This document shows, in pieces, positions 48,815-57,965 of a DNA stretch of 64,000 bases. The DNA comes from Acinetobacter towneri DSM 14962 = CIP 107472 (GTDB taxonomy: Bacteria; Pseudomonadota; Gammaproteobacteria; Pseudomonadales; Moraxellaceae): NCBI RefSeq assembly GCF_000368785.1, contig NZ_KB849690.1, positions 21,748 to 85,747 on the forward strand, read 5' to 3'. The translations under genes and the position numbers were made by a program. Every line of letters begins with the position of its first letter. The stretch's first letter is position 1. A model generated the notes under the pieces. That model worked only from the letters and a program-made list of their open reading frames with translations, searched no databases and was not told where the DNA came from.

Positions 48815-49555
48815 TTAGAAGTGGTATTTGACCAATGCGCTGACATCGTTTTGATTGATGCCTGATTTATTACCGTATTTGTTGTTCCAAACAGAGTGTT
48901 CGATACCGACATATAAACGTGTATTTGGCGAAATGTGTTTGCCTGCATTCCATTTATATTGTGTAGTCCAGTTGAGTTCGCTAGCGTGGTCATCTTCTGC
49001 AGTAGACCAATCAAGGAAACCATCTACTAAAAAGTCTTCAACACCGACTTTAAATGGAAGACCGTAAGCAAACGTCATTTGATAATCATCTTGAGAGATA
49101 TCTTTATCATTATCTGCTTTGTAGAAGTTCAATTGCGCATATTTGAAATATGGAAGCTCAAGATCAAAACCAATACCGTATAGGTAATTGTTAAAGCCTT
49201 CGCCACCTTCCCAAGTGGTTGCAATTAAAACATCTTTAATTGGACCAAAGGCAAGTTTTTGACCAGAAACAGCGCCTAAGCTTAAGCGTGGTGATACTTC
49301 AAAGTAAGTGTCATTGCCATCTACATCATTGTTTGAACGGTCAGCAAAGGCAAAAAAATCACCATATTTAAAACCAGCAGCGTATTCAAAAGTTACAGTG
49401 CTTTGTTCAATCTCTTGATCGCCAGTTAAAAAAGGTGATTTGTAATTTTCACCGTATAAACCTGTCACGCTAAAATCTTGCCAAATCGGTGCAGCTTGCG
49501 TAAAAGTTGCAGCAGTGGAGATTGCGCACAGCGCAGCAATATGTGTAAGTTTCAT
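48815..49555 (-). CDS. Outer-membrane channel, Tsx/OmpK family
   Basis: 246 residues from ATG 49555: signal peptide ending TFTQA-AP, then alternating beta-strands with aromatic girdles and a C-terminal Phe (ALVKYHF), as in outer-membrane barrels. WQDFSVTGLYGENYK and the ending agree with the nucleoside-specific Tsx channel family. Probably lets nucleosides or similar solutes across the outer membrane. Confidence 0.85.
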   Translation of the reverse strand: MKLTHIAALCAISTAATFTQAAPIWQDFSVTGLYGENYKSPFLTGDQEIEQSTVTFEYAAGFKYGDFFAFADRSNNDVDGNDTYFEVSPRLSLGAVSGQKLAFGPIKDVLIATTWEGGEGFNNYLYGIGFDLELPYFKYAQLNFYKADNDKDISQDDYQMTFAYGLPFKVGVEDFLVDGFLDWSTAEDDHASELNWTTQYKWNAGKHISPNTRLYVGIEHSVWNNKYGNKSGINQNDVSALVKYHF

Positions 49556-49570
49556 AAAAATAGACCCCAA

Positions 49571-50100
49571 TAAAAGCGTTTCAAGGATACAGATCCTTTA
49601 GCAAAAATAAAGCAAAATTCGATTATTGACGGGTCATTTTTGGGTGTTTTTTATCAGTTTTTGGGTTGAGTGTTTTTTAAACGATTTAAAACCAATGGTC
49701 AAAATGCAAAGGCGAATATTGCAGATGTAACTAAACCCTTTAAAAGCATCAAGTTTCTTATTGGCAATAGATTGAACAACATGGTGCTATCCAAATTGAT
49801 CGCTTATTGAGCATCTAAGCTGAAATTGGTGATAAAAGGGTTATTCTTTTGCTGCTTTTCTATAAATATTGCTTGCATATTTTTCAGATAGGCCCGATAT
49901 TCAAGGTATAGGGACACGGTTCTGCAGAATTAAAAGTGTTCATCATTCACGTAGGAGGAAGTGATTCCAAACTAAGTTGAAGATGTACTTTATGCTGTAA
50001 AAACAGCACATTATAAACACGCCAAAACATATATATAAAATTATGTGTAAGATTTTGGCACAACAAGATTCAGAAATAACGAACGCAAGAGGATGAAATC
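49571..50100. other. 530-bp gene-free region upstream of the HPF-type gene
   Basis: No credible ORF. It is AT-rich and holds the divergent promoters of the Tsx-like gene and the hibernation-factor gene. A short repeat AAGGATacagATCCTT occurs near 49583-49598. No sigma-54 or other motif could be assigned with confidence. Confidence 0.4.
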
Positions 50101-50466
50101 ATGAACATTGAAATCCGTACCGATAAAAACATTCAAAACAGTGATCGATTAATTAGTTACGTTCGTGAAGAACTGAATAATGAATTCCAACGCCACAGTG
50201 AGCGTATTACCCATTTTTCAGTGCATTTTAGTGATGAAAATGGTGAAAAAGGCGGTGATGACGACATTCGTTGTATGATTGAAGCACGTCCAGCAGGTTT
50301 AAAACCAGTGGTTGTGAATCATCGTGGTCATAATATTGATACAGCCATTCACGGTGCGATTGACCGTTTAAAACGCAGCCTAGAACATGCGTTTGAGAAA
50401 AATGAGAATCCTCGTGGTGCTCGCCCAGAATTTGTAGATACAGATGTTGGTGGCGACGACGAATAA
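50101..50466 (+). CDS. Ribosome hibernation/translation inhibition factor (HPF/RaiA family)
   Basis: 121 residues with a beta-alpha-beta-beta-beta-alpha HPF domain (MNIEIRTDKNIQNSDRLISYV, MIEARPAGLKPVVVNHRGHNIDTAIHGAIDRLKRSLEHAF) and an acidic tail. It probably binds the 30S decoding site in stationary phase. ATG 50101 is preceded by AGGATGAAATC. Confidence 0.85.
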   Translation: MNIEIRTDKNIQNSDRLISYVREELNNEFQRHSERITHFSVHFSDENGEKGGDDDIRCMIEARPAGLKPVVVNHRGHNIDTAIHGAIDRLKRSLEHAFEKNENPRGARPEFVDTDVGGDDE

Positions 50467-50485
50467 GGATCAGACAGATTCCAAG

Positions 50486-50508
50486 AGCCTCGCAAATTTT
50501 GCGGGGCT
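50486..50508 (+). terminator. Terminator of the HPF-type gene
   Basis: A stem AGCCTCGCAA / TTGCGGGGCT (one T-G pair) is followed by a T-run. Confidence 0.85.
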
Positions 50509-50630
50509 TTTTTGTGTTTGCATGCAGCCAATGCACTAAATTCACGATTTGCTGACATTTATCTCATACAAATGTCGCTTTATTGGGCATAATAGTTCTA
50601 AATTAAACATTGAATAAGAGAGCTCTCTGC

Positions 50631-51173
50631 ATGTTAACTGCGCAACAACAAGTCTTGGTGCAAGCAATAGAAGAATTAGACCTTGCCCAAGTGCAACGCC
50701 TATTGGCAGACGGTTTAGACCCTAACTTTATGGATGCCGAAAAAGGCCCTGTAATTTCAGTCTGGTCAGATGGTTTATTTCAATGGTGGGAAAAAGTCTG
50801 CGAAGCATATGAAGCAGGTCAGCCACTCACAGAGCAGCAAAAACAGCAAGATTTGCAAGTGCATTTAGATATTTTAGAGGCCTTGATTCAAGCCAAAGTG
50901 AATTTGCATTTATGGGATGCCGAAGAAATTTACGGCCCATTGTGGGATGCGGCTTCTGCAGCATGTGTTCCTGCGGTACAGCGTTTATTAGATGAAAAAG
51001 TCGATCCGAACAGCAAAGATGAAGATGGTTTAACGATTTTATCTTCAATTAGTGATTTATTGTTTGATTGTGATTTTGATGAAATTCAGTGGTCGGATGC
51101 TTTGCTAGAAGAACAGCAGACTTTAGAATTGTTGCGTCGTTATGGCGCAAAAATGAGCAAAGAATTGGCCTAA
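50631..51173 (+). CDS. Ankyrin-repeat protein
   Basis: 180 residues from ATG 50631. Ankyrin-like helices (AIEELDLAQVQRLLADGLDPNFMDAE, PLWDAASAACVPAVQRLLDEKVDPNSKDEDGLTIL) and an acidic composition. A TTG at 50610 opens the frame but is less likely. It is followed after 16 nt by an outer-membrane protein gene. Role unknown. Confidence 0.8.
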   Translation: MLTAQQQVLVQAIEELDLAQVQRLLADGLDPNFMDAEKGPVISVWSDGLFQWWEKVCEAYEAGQPLTEQQKQQDLQVHLDILEALIQAKVNLHLWDAEEIYGPLWDAASAACVPAVQRLLDEKVDPNSKDEDGLTILSSISDLLFDCDFDEIQWSDALLEEQQTLELLRRYGAKMSKELA

Positions 51174-51189
51174 GAGCAGAGATAAAAAT

Positions 51190-51960
51190 ATGTCAGCATT
51201 AAAAACAGTTGGGTTAATCGTGGCGGCAGGCATCAGCATGCAGGTGAGCGCGGCAGATTTTGAGTTTGATCGTCCTGGTGCAGGAATGAGTACGGGTATT
51301 ACACCTGTAGGGAAACTGGCTTGGGAACAGGCTTTGCCACGTGCAAGTTATCAAGAAAGTAACGATGCTTCGGGCGAAAAAGTTAAAACTACTCGCCTTA
51401 ATGCTGACATGCTGTTACGTACAGGTTTGGCGCAAGATTTAGAGTTACAGCTGGGCTGGCAAGGGCCTGCATGGAGCAAAAGCAAAACTGCAGGTCAATC
51501 GGTTGAAGATGATGGTTTGGGTGATGTCAGCATTGGTTTAAAACAAGCCATTGACTTAAATGATGACAAACTTTCTATGGCCGTGTTGTTGCAAGCGCTA
51601 ATTGCCACAGGCAATGATGGCTTTAGCGAAGAAGATGATATTTATAGCTTGGGTACGGCAGTCAGCTATCAATACAGTGAGCTGTTAAAAACAGGCATCA
51701 ACATGCGTTACGATGTACAAAATAGCGATTGGGCGGTTACAGCAATTCCCAATATTCAGTATCGTTTAAGCGATCAATGGTCAGGTTTTTCAGAATTGGT
51801 CTATCGTAAAGCAGAAAGTCAGGACAATGAATATGGCTTAACTTCGGGGGTGATTTACGCACTGAATGAACGCACTCAGCTGGATGCCAGTGTCGGTGTA
51901 GATTTAGACGGTGCAGATAAAAGTTACCATGCAGGTTTAGGTATGGCGTTCTTGTTCTAA
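51190..51960 (+). CDS. Outer-membrane protein, MetA-pathway phenol degradation/transporter family
   Basis: 256 residues: signal peptide ending QVSAADF, then beta-strand pairs and a C-terminal FLF, as in outer-membrane barrels. It fits the uncharacterised 'transporter' family annotated from phenol-degradation MetA. Conserved bits are GLGDVSIGLKQAI and RTQLDASVGVDLDG. Function unproven. Confidence 0.7.
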   Translation: MSALKTVGLIVAAGISMQVSAADFEFDRPGAGMSTGITPVGKLAWEQALPRASYQESNDASGEKVKTTRLNADMLLRTGLAQDLELQLGWQGPAWSKSKTAGQSVEDDGLGDVSIGLKQAIDLNDDKLSMAVLLQALIATGNDGFSEEDDIYSLGTAVSYQYSELLKTGINMRYDVQNSDWAVTAIPNIQYRLSDQWSGFSELVYRKAESQDNEYGLTSGVIYALNERTQLDASVGVDLDGADKSYHAGLGMAFLF

Positions 51961-52077
51961 GCCATTTAAACCATTTAAAGCTTTAAAATACGTTGTATGT
52001 TGCAGCAGGCTAAACTCATCAAGCTTGCTGCAGATTCGTTTTCATCCTAATAAAGTTCATGCCGAGGCGAGCAGAAC

Positions 52078-53958
52078 ATGAAGCAGTCCTTATTTCAGAC
52101 CTTTTGGCAAGCTGCTGTTGATCTAATGGCTGATATTTTTCGCTATATGAATAGGGGCTTATCTTGTCTGCTCGCAAGTCTACTTTTATTGTGTTCGCTA
52201 AGCCTACACGCAGAAGCACCTTTACTCCCACCCGAACAAGCCTTTCAGTTTAGCGTTGAATCGGTCAATCCCCAACAAGCCGAACTGCGCTGGAACATGC
52301 CTGAACAGTATTATTTGTATCAGCATCAATTTAAGGTTGAGCATGGACAGCAAATACTGGCTTTAGAGTTGCCTCCCGCAGAAGATGTTTATGATGAAAA
52401 CTATGGACATACTCAGGTTTATTATCAACAAGTCAGTTTTAAAATTCCCACGCAGGCTGCACAGCGCTATCAAGTGAGCTGGCAAGGTTGTGCGCAAGAT
52501 CGACTTTGTTATCCACCACAGCGCATTGAATTTCAGACAGACAGCACTGGTTTGGTGATTTTAGACAATCAAAGCGCAGCACAAAAAAATCTGTGGGGTG
52601 GACACAGTAACCCAACCCAGAATGTGTTTTCGACAACACCTGCCAATTCCACGCTAGCATCCTCAACAAGTGTTGCGACAGCGCAACCCATCACTGCACA
52701 AGATCAAATGTGGTCAGAAAAACTGGCACAGAGTTCATTTGCTTATGGCTTGCTACTGTTTTTTGGTTTAGGGGTTTTATTGGCCTTTACTCCATGTTCT
52801 TTGCCGATGTTGCCCATTTTGACCTCCTTGTTGGTGCGTGAACATAAAGGTGTCAAAGCGTGGACGATTACTCTGGTTTTTGTCTGTAGCATGGCAATGG
52901 TTTATGCCATATTGGGTTTAATTGCGTCATCCGCAGGTTTGAATTTTCAGCGTTGGTTACAACAACCTGCTACTTTAATTGCCTTTAGTTTACTGTTTGT
53001 GTTGTTTGTCTTAAATTTGTTTGGACTGTTTGAGATCAAGTTACCACGTGCTTGGGTCAACCGACTCGATCAGGCACAATCCATGCAAAAAGGCGGTAAT
53101 TTGGCGGGTGCTGCACTCATGGGCATGTTGTCGGCACTTTTGGTCGGCCCGTGTATGACTGCACCACTGGCAGGGGCGTTATTGTTTATTTCACAAACCC
53201 AAAGTCAGATGCAGGGGGCGTTGCTGTTATTTACGCTCGGTTTTGGTATGGGTACGCCGTTATTATTGGCCAGTGTGCTTGGGGCAAAAGCTTTACCACG
53301 CGCAGGTTTGTGGATGCATCAAGTCAAAGTGCTGTTTGCCTTTATTATGTTGGCATTGGCGTTGTATTTCATTCGTCCGTTATTGGGTGAAGCATGGATG
53401 CAATGGCTTAGTTTGGCACTTGGAGTGGGTTTTGTCGGCTATGTGCTGCATCGTTTGAGTGGCTATCATGGTACGCTGCGGGCGATTTATCTGAGTGCGT
53501 TATTGGTGGTGGTGCCGTATCTGATTTATAACCAATATCAACACAGCCAGCGTTTTTGGCAGCAGGAAAACGATGCGGTTTTAGAATGGCACCGTGCAAC
53601 GACTGCAACGGAATTACAACAGTTACTTGCCCAAGCTCCGAAAAATCAGCGCATGATTATAGATGTCTATGCCGATTGGTGTGTGGCGTGCCGTCCGATT
53701 GAGCAACAGGTATTGACATCTTCCACTGTAAAACAGGCACTTGCAGAATTTTATTTAATTAAACTCGATTTAAGCCATTACGATGCCAGTCATCAAGCTT
53801 TGCTGAATAAATGGGAAATTTTAGGGCCACCTACCTTTTTATTTTTGGATGCACAACAACAAGAAATTCGCAGTCTGCGTTTAACGGGTGCGTTTAACGA
53901 AAGCACCTTGTTAAATCAACTGCAGCAACTTCAAACCACACAGGAGTCATCGCCATGA
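52078..53958 (+). CDS. dsbD: Thiol:disulfide interchange protein DsbD
   Basis: Transfers electrons from cytosolic thioredoxin to periplasmic reductive partners. The 626 residues include a signal peptide (SCLLASLLLLCSLSLHA), a periplasmic alpha domain with CAQDRLC, an eight-helix beta domain with TPCSLPMLP and GPCMTAPLA, and a C-terminal thioredoxin-like domain with CVAC. Internal starts at 52126 and 52147 would fit the signal peptide better. Its stop overlaps the GST start. Confidence 0.93.
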   Translation: MKQSLFQTFWQAAVDLMADIFRYMNRGLSCLLASLLLLCSLSLHAEAPLLPPEQAFQFSVESVNPQQAELRWNMPEQYYLYQHQFKVEHGQQILALELPPAEDVYDENYGHTQVYYQQVSFKIPTQAAQRYQVSWQGCAQDRLCYPPQRIEFQTDSTGLVILDNQSAAQKNLWGGHSNPTQNVFSTTPANSTLASSTSVATAQPITAQDQMWSEKLAQSSFAYGLLLFFGLGVLLAFTPCSLPMLPILTSLLVREHKGVKAWTITLVFVCSMAMVYAILGLIASSAGLNFQRWLQQPATLIAFSLLFVLFVLNLFGLFEIKLPRAWVNRLDQAQSMQKGGNLAGAALMGMLSALLVGPCMTAPLAGALLFISQTQSQMQGALLLFTLGFGMGTPLLLASVLGAKALPRAGLWMHQVKVLFAFIMLALALYFIRPLLGEAWMQWLSLALGVGFVGYVLHRLSGYHGTLRAIYLSALLVVVPYLIYNQYQHSQRFWQQENDAVLEWHRATTATELQQLLAQAPKNQRMIIDVYADWCVACRPIEQQVLTSSTVKQALAEFYLIKLDLSHYDASHQALLNKWEILGPPTFLFLDAQQQEIRSLRLTGAFNESTLLNQLQQLQTTQESSP

Positions 53959-54635
53959 TGCAGCTGTATATTGCCAATAAAAATTATTCGAGCTGGTCGA
54001 TGCGCCCGTGGTTGGTACTGAAGGCGTTTGATTTGGCTTTTGAAGAAATACAACTGAACTTTCCATGCGAGCGTGGTGAGGGTAATTTTAAACAGCAGGT
54101 GCTGGCAGTGAACTCAAACGGTAAAGTACCTGCTTTATTGCATGATGGATTATTGGTCTGGGATTCTCTTGCCATTTGTGAATATTTGGCTGAGCAATTT
54201 CCAGAGCAAGCCCTGTGGCCACGTAATGCACAACAACGCGCTTGGGCACGCAGTATTTGTGCAGAAATGCACAGCGGTTTTACAGATTTACGCAGTTTAT
54301 GTGGGATGAATATTCGCGCCAATTTAGCGGAAGTTGGCGCAAAATTATGGCAAGAACATGCAGGTTTGAGGCAGGATGTGGCTCGCATTGAACAGATTTG
54401 GGCAACACGCCCAACTGTAGGTGGCTTTTTATGTGGTGAATTCAGCATTGCCGATGCCTTTTATGCCCCTGTGGTGACACGTTTTATGACTTATGCTTTG
54501 CCCGTGAGCGCAGAAAGTCAGCAGTATATGCAACTGGTGATGCAGCATCCTGCTATGCGCGCTTGGGTACACGCCGCATCACAAGAAGCAATGTGGGTCA
54601 ATTATTTAGAGCCTTATCAAAAACCAGCAAAATGA
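53955..54635 (+). CDS. Glutathione S-transferase family protein
   Basis: 226 residues: N-terminal thioredoxin-like domain (IANKNYSSWSMRPWLVLKAF, with a Ser as likely catalytic residue), GKVPALLHDGLLVWDSLAICEYL with the glutathione-binding Val-Pro, and an all-helical C-terminus. The start overlaps the dsbD TGA, so translation is probably coupled. Confidence 0.9.
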   Translation: MMQLYIANKNYSSWSMRPWLVLKAFDLAFEEIQLNFPCERGEGNFKQQVLAVNSNGKVPALLHDGLLVWDSLAICEYLAEQFPEQALWPRNAQQRAWARSICAEMHSGFTDLRSLCGMNIRANLAEVGAKLWQEHAGLRQDVARIEQIWATRPTVGGFLCGEFSIADAFYAPVVTRFMTYALPVSAESQQYMQLVMQHPAMRAWVHAASQEAMWVNYLEPYQKPAK

Positions 54636-54801
54636 CTTGGAAAAAGCAGGATTAGGAAAAATACTGCGGAAGTTTTTGTGCGGTAAAGTGGTCTTTTTTG
54701 TTCCAAAAATAAAACATAGTGTCTTAGTTTTCCCAATTATTCTATTTACGCTGCACGATTAAAATAGCGTTATTAAATGAATACAAGATTGGAACATCCC
54801 C

Positions 54802-55365
54802 ATGAAAATTTTACACATCGACTCGAGTATTTTAGGTGAAAACTCAGTTTCACGTCAGTTAAGCCAAGCGATTGTGCAACAATTGACTGCAAAAAATAGC
54901 AATGCACAGGTCGATTATTTAGATTTGGCACAACAGCCGATTCCGCACTTAACTGCCGAAATTTTAATGGGGCAGGATGCAGAACAAGCGGCTTTGGGTG
55001 AAAAAATCATCCAACAATATATTGATGCCGATGTCGTGGTGGTGGGTGCAGCCATGTATAACTTTGGTTTGACTTCAACTTTAAAAGCATGGATTGATCG
55101 CATCAGCGTGGCAGGTAAAACCTTTAAATATACCGAGCAAGGGCCTGTAGGCTTGGCGGGTGAGAAAAAAGCCTATATCGCCAGTAGCCGTGGCGGTGTG
55201 TATGGTGATAACAGCCCTGCCGATTTTCAGGAAGATTTCTTGAAAACCATCTTCAACTTTACAGGGGTGAATGATGTAGAAATTATTCGCGCTGAAGGGG
55301 TGAGTATGTCGGAATTTAAAGACCAAGCTGTTGCCAATGCGATGCAAAAAATTCAGGCGATTTAA
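54802..55365 (+). CDS. azoR: FMN-dependent NADH-azoreductase
   Basis: A flavodoxin-fold quinone/azo reductase of 187 residues: MKILHIDSSILGENSVSR, the flavin loop AAMYNFGLTSTLKAWIDRI, and SSRGGVYGD. Usually a homodimer with FMN. Single gene with its own terminator. Confidence 0.92.
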   Translation: MKILHIDSSILGENSVSRQLSQAIVQQLTAKNSNAQVDYLDLAQQPIPHLTAEILMGQDAEQAALGEKIIQQYIDADVVVVGAAMYNFGLTSTLKAWIDRISVAGKTFKYTEQGPVGLAGEKKAYIASSRGGVYGDNSPADFQEDFLKTIFNFTGVNDVEIIRAEGVSMSEFKDQAVANAMQKIQAI

Positions 55366-55380
55366 CCCACTATTTCAATA

Positions 55381-55417
55381 AAAAAAGCTCAGTGCCTTGA
55401 GGGTGCTGAGCTTTTTT
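55381..55417. terminator. Terminator of azoR (and of the convergent esterase gene)
   Basis: Stem AAGCTCAG / CTGAGCTT with a 13-nt loop that folds further; A-run left, T-run right. Confidence 0.85.
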
Positions 55418-55472
55418 TATATAGATGGATCGGCTAAAAGGGTTGGTTAGCAAAGCCTTGTTATGGTTGAAC

Positions 55473-56384
55473 TTAGCTCTGATCTTGCCGATGTGCAAAC
55501 TCTGCTAAATCTGCCAATGCACGTTTGGCTTCTTCAAACCACGGTGAAAACATTTGAAAATTGTGCCACATACCCGTGTAGAGTTTGTAATGCACTTCTA
55601 CGCCTGCCTGTTCGGCTTTTTCTTTAAAACGTGTTGCATCATCCAGCAAAATTTCTTTAGAGCCAATTTGTACTAAAACTGGTGGTAATTCGTGTAAATC
55701 ATCAAACAATGGCGAAATTTGCGGGTCTGCCCGATCAAGTTCAGGCGGTACATAGTAATCAATGCCTGTTTCCAGCGTTTCAATTGACAGCAGGGCATCA
55801 TGCTTGCTGTTATAACGCAAGGATTCACTGGTGAGGGTTAAATCTAAAAATGGTGACAGCAGCATTAAGCCACTCACTTGCGGCAATTGCTCATCACGTA
55901 TTTTTAAAGCTAGCGCCAACGCTAAATTTGCACCGCAAGAATCTCCTGACAAAATAATATCTTTGGCGTGTATACCTTGCGCCAACAGACTTTGATAGAC
56001 ATCAAACACGGCTTCCAAAGCATGTGGAAAAGGATGCTCAGGTGCAAGCGGATAATCGACATGAATCACTTGCATTTGGGTGCGTGCCGCAACTTGACTC
56101 AAAAATGCTCGATGGGTATTTAACGAACCCAGAAAAAAAGCCCCGCCATGAATATGAAAAATGAGCTGTGTTGCAGCATTCTGTGGTTTTAATTCTTCGG
56201 CATGCAGACCTGCTAAACGCAGCGCGCGTACCTGCACCGACTTTTGCATGGGAAATAAACGGCACATTTGTTCTAGTGCAAAACGTACAGAATTGGGGGG
56301 TAAATTAAATTGGCTTGGTTTGCGAATGGTGGTTTTTAAAAACTGCTCTGTAATAATTTGTTTCCACATGGGGTTAATCTTCAT
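55473..56384 (-). CDS. Alpha/beta hydrolase of the HSL-type esterase/lipase family
   Basis: 303 residues: oxyanion HIHGGAFFLG, nucleophile elbow GDSCG, Asp in LLDDATRF, and His in MWHNFQM. No signal peptide, so cytosolic. Acts on short-chain esters or acylated compounds by family; the natural substrate is unknown. Confidence 0.88.
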   Translation of the reverse strand: MKINPMWKQIITEQFLKTTIRKPSQFNLPPNSVRFALEQMCRLFPMQKSVQVRALRLAGLHAEELKPQNAATQLIFHIHGGAFFLGSLNTHRAFLSQVAARTQMQVIHVDYPLAPEHPFPHALEAVFDVYQSLLAQGIHAKDIILSGDSCGANLALALALKIRDEQLPQVSGLMLLSPFLDLTLTSESLRYNSKHDALLSIETLETGIDYYVPPELDRADPQISPLFDDLHELPPVLVQIGSKEILLDDATRFKEKAEQAGVEVHYKLYTGMWHNFQMFSPWFEEAKRALADLAEFAHRQDQS

Positions 56385-56538
56385 GATTTTTCCATCTTGT
56401 TCTTTATTTGATCGGATATTTGTGTATTTACCAACATAATTTACAAGGGTACACTAAACGGTCACATTCAAAAATTGCAAATTTGTTGTGACTTTTTAAT
56501 AATAAAGTTGTCTGATAGTAGACCAGGGAAACAAAACA

Positions 56539-56976
56539 ATGAAAAAAATTGCACTTGCATTCGGGCTGTTAGGTTTAAGCGCTTTGGCCAATGCTGCAGA
56601 TCCGCTTAACGGCACAGTTTGGAAAACAATTGACGACAAAACCAAACAACCCAAAGCCACGGTAAGATTTACTGAGCAAAAAAATGGAACTTTAACCGCA
56701 AGCATTCAGTCAATTTTAACGCCTGGTGAAGAAAATGCCTGTACAAAATGTGAAGGTCCGTATCACAACAAATCACTCAAAGGTTTGACCATTGTTCGCG
56801 GTCTGAAAAATACAGGCGGCACGAGCTACGATGGTGGTTCAATTCTTGACCCGCAAACAGGTAAAACCTACAAGCTAAAAGGTAAACTTGCCGATGGTGG
56901 TAAGAAACTGGAATTGCGTGGTTTCATTGGTGTAGCGGCATTGGGTCGTAACCAAACATGGATTCGTGCGAACTAA
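56539..56976 (+). CDS. DUF2147 periplasmic protein
   Basis: 145 residues: signal peptide ending ANA-AD, then the DUF2147 barrel-like domain (GTVWKTIDDKTKQPKATVRF, KGLTIVRGL, GGSILDPQTGKTYKLKG, GFIGVAALGRNQTWIR). A C-x-x-C pair in NACTKCEG sits in a loop. Function unknown. Confidence 0.88.
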   Translation: MKKIALAFGLLGLSALANAADPLNGTVWKTIDDKTKQPKATVRFTEQKNGTLTASIQSILTPGEENACTKCEGPYHNKSLKGLTIVRGLKNTGGTSYDGGSILDPQTGKTYKLKGKLADGGKKLELRGFIGVAALGRNQTWIRAN

Positions 56977-57024
56977 GCATGTATTCCACCTGTGCAGTTG
57001 AAATCATATTGCACAGGATATAAA

Positions 57025-57051
57025 AAAACCTGCTCCATGTGAGCAGGTTTT
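57025..57051. terminator. Terminator between DUF2147 and the YffB-like gene
   Basis: An 11-bp stem AAAACCTGCTC / GAGCAGGTTTT with a 5-nt loop. Confidence 0.9.
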
Positions 57052-57071
57052 TTATTGGTATTTTTTTAAAC

Positions 57072-57419
57072 TTAACCTAAAGCACGATAAGCCGCTTCAT
57101 CAAAACCCGCAATAAAGCCTGATTCAGTTTTTAAGACAGGACGTTTAATTAAACTGGTGTGAGTGCAAAGTGCTTCAATTAAGTTGGCTTCACTGGCCAA
57201 AGCAGCTTGCTGTTCTGCTTCGCTGAGTTTGCGCCAAGTGGTGCCTTTTTTATTCAGTACTACATCTTGCCCAAGCGCATCTAACCAACTTTTGACAGTG
57301 TCGGCATCGATCCCTTGTTTTTTATAATCGTGAAACTCATAACTTAGCCCCAATTCATTGAGTAAATCGAAGGCTTTTTTCATTGAATTGCAGTTCTTAA
57401 TCCCATAAATTTTTAACAT
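57072..57419 (-). CDS. ArsC/Spx-family reductase, YffB-like
   Basis: 115 residues with a thioredoxin-like fold: IYGIKNCNSMKKAFDLL (single active Cys, CxxM rather than CxxC), KKQGIDADTVKSWL, and IKRPVL near the C-terminus. Similar to E. coli YffB, an arsenate-reductase-like protein that does not itself reduce arsenate. Role unknown. Confidence 0.88.
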   Translation of the reverse strand: MLKIYGIKNCNSMKKAFDLLNELGLSYEFHDYKKQGIDADTVKSWLDALGQDVVLNKKGTTWRKLSEAEQQAALASEANLIEALCTHTSLIKRPVLKTESGFIAGFDEAAYRALG

Positions 57420-57689
57420 ATTTTTTTCACGTTAATATCATCAAACTGGCTATAGCCTAGCCCAAAACAGCGCTAAGTGCTAGAAACTTGCAGTGAACAA
57501 TGATTGGCTGTTTAAATGGTATGTGTCATCAATACGTCATACCGATGTCACCAAATTGACACTTGATCGCTCTAAAATGGGACGCATAAACAGAAAAAAA
57601 TGAAAAACTTGATAAGAACAGACTTTAGTGAAAATAAAAAATACAGTGAAGAACAACAGTAACAGCGCAAAACAGAAAATAAGATGATA

Positions 57690-57886
57690 AAAAGAGAAAA
57701 CCCGCATTTAATCATCCTGATTATGCGGGTCTCATTTTAACGTCCATTGTTACATCCTTGAAACTAACCAAAACCAGTTAGTTTATTTTCCATCCTTCGG
57801 CTTCCAATCCTTTTGTGTCATCCTGACTGTCCCTTTGCCGTGATGCAATAATGCGCTGAATCGACTTGAAGATAAATACACAAAGT
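57690..57886 (-). ncRNA. Candidate CsrB/RsmZ-type CsrA-binding small RNA
   Basis: No protein frame. On the minus strand eight GGA motifs lie between 57715 and 57832. Four read (C/A)AGGATG or GAAGGATG, the core of the CsrB repeat, and one sits in the loop of the terminator hairpin (loop at 57715-57717). A candidate -10 hexamer CATAAT lies at 57893-57898, so transcription may start near 57886. The 3' end is set by a stem (57700-57707 with 57723-57730, and 57710-57714 with 57718-57722) followed by a U-rich tract. Family assignment is inferred from motif density; RNA has not been shown. Confidence 0.5.
57700..57730 (-). terminator. Terminator of the candidate small RNA
   Basis: An 8-bp GC-rich outer stem ACCCGCAT / ATGCGGGT plus a 5-bp inner stem; on the minus strand it is followed by TTTTCTCTTTTT. 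On that strand the apical loop is GGA. Confidence 0.75.
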
Positions 57887-57917
57887 CGACAGATTATGTG
57901 CGAATTGAACCTCAGTT

Positions 57918-57937
57918 GAGTGAACAACTGTTCACTC
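57918..57937. promoter_or_regulatory. Perfect 20-bp palindrome upstream of the candidate small RNA
   Basis: GAGTGAACA-AC-TGTTCACTC: 9-bp arms around 2 nt. Centred about 41.5 bp upstream of the inferred start at 57886, a usual place for an activator. It does not match the GacA/UvrY consensus, so the protein that binds it is unknown. Confidence 0.5.
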
Positions 57938-57965
57938 GTGTAGGCTGTGAAATTTGTGTGAATAA

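Noticed and set aside
50050..50070. Sigma-54 promoter before the hibernation-factor gene
   Set aside because: TGGCAC is present but the -12 GC pair and spacing do not fit.
57761..57784. An isolated terminator hairpin AAACTAAC / GTTAGTTT
   Set aside because: No U-run follows on either strand; better read as an internal stem of the candidate small RNA.
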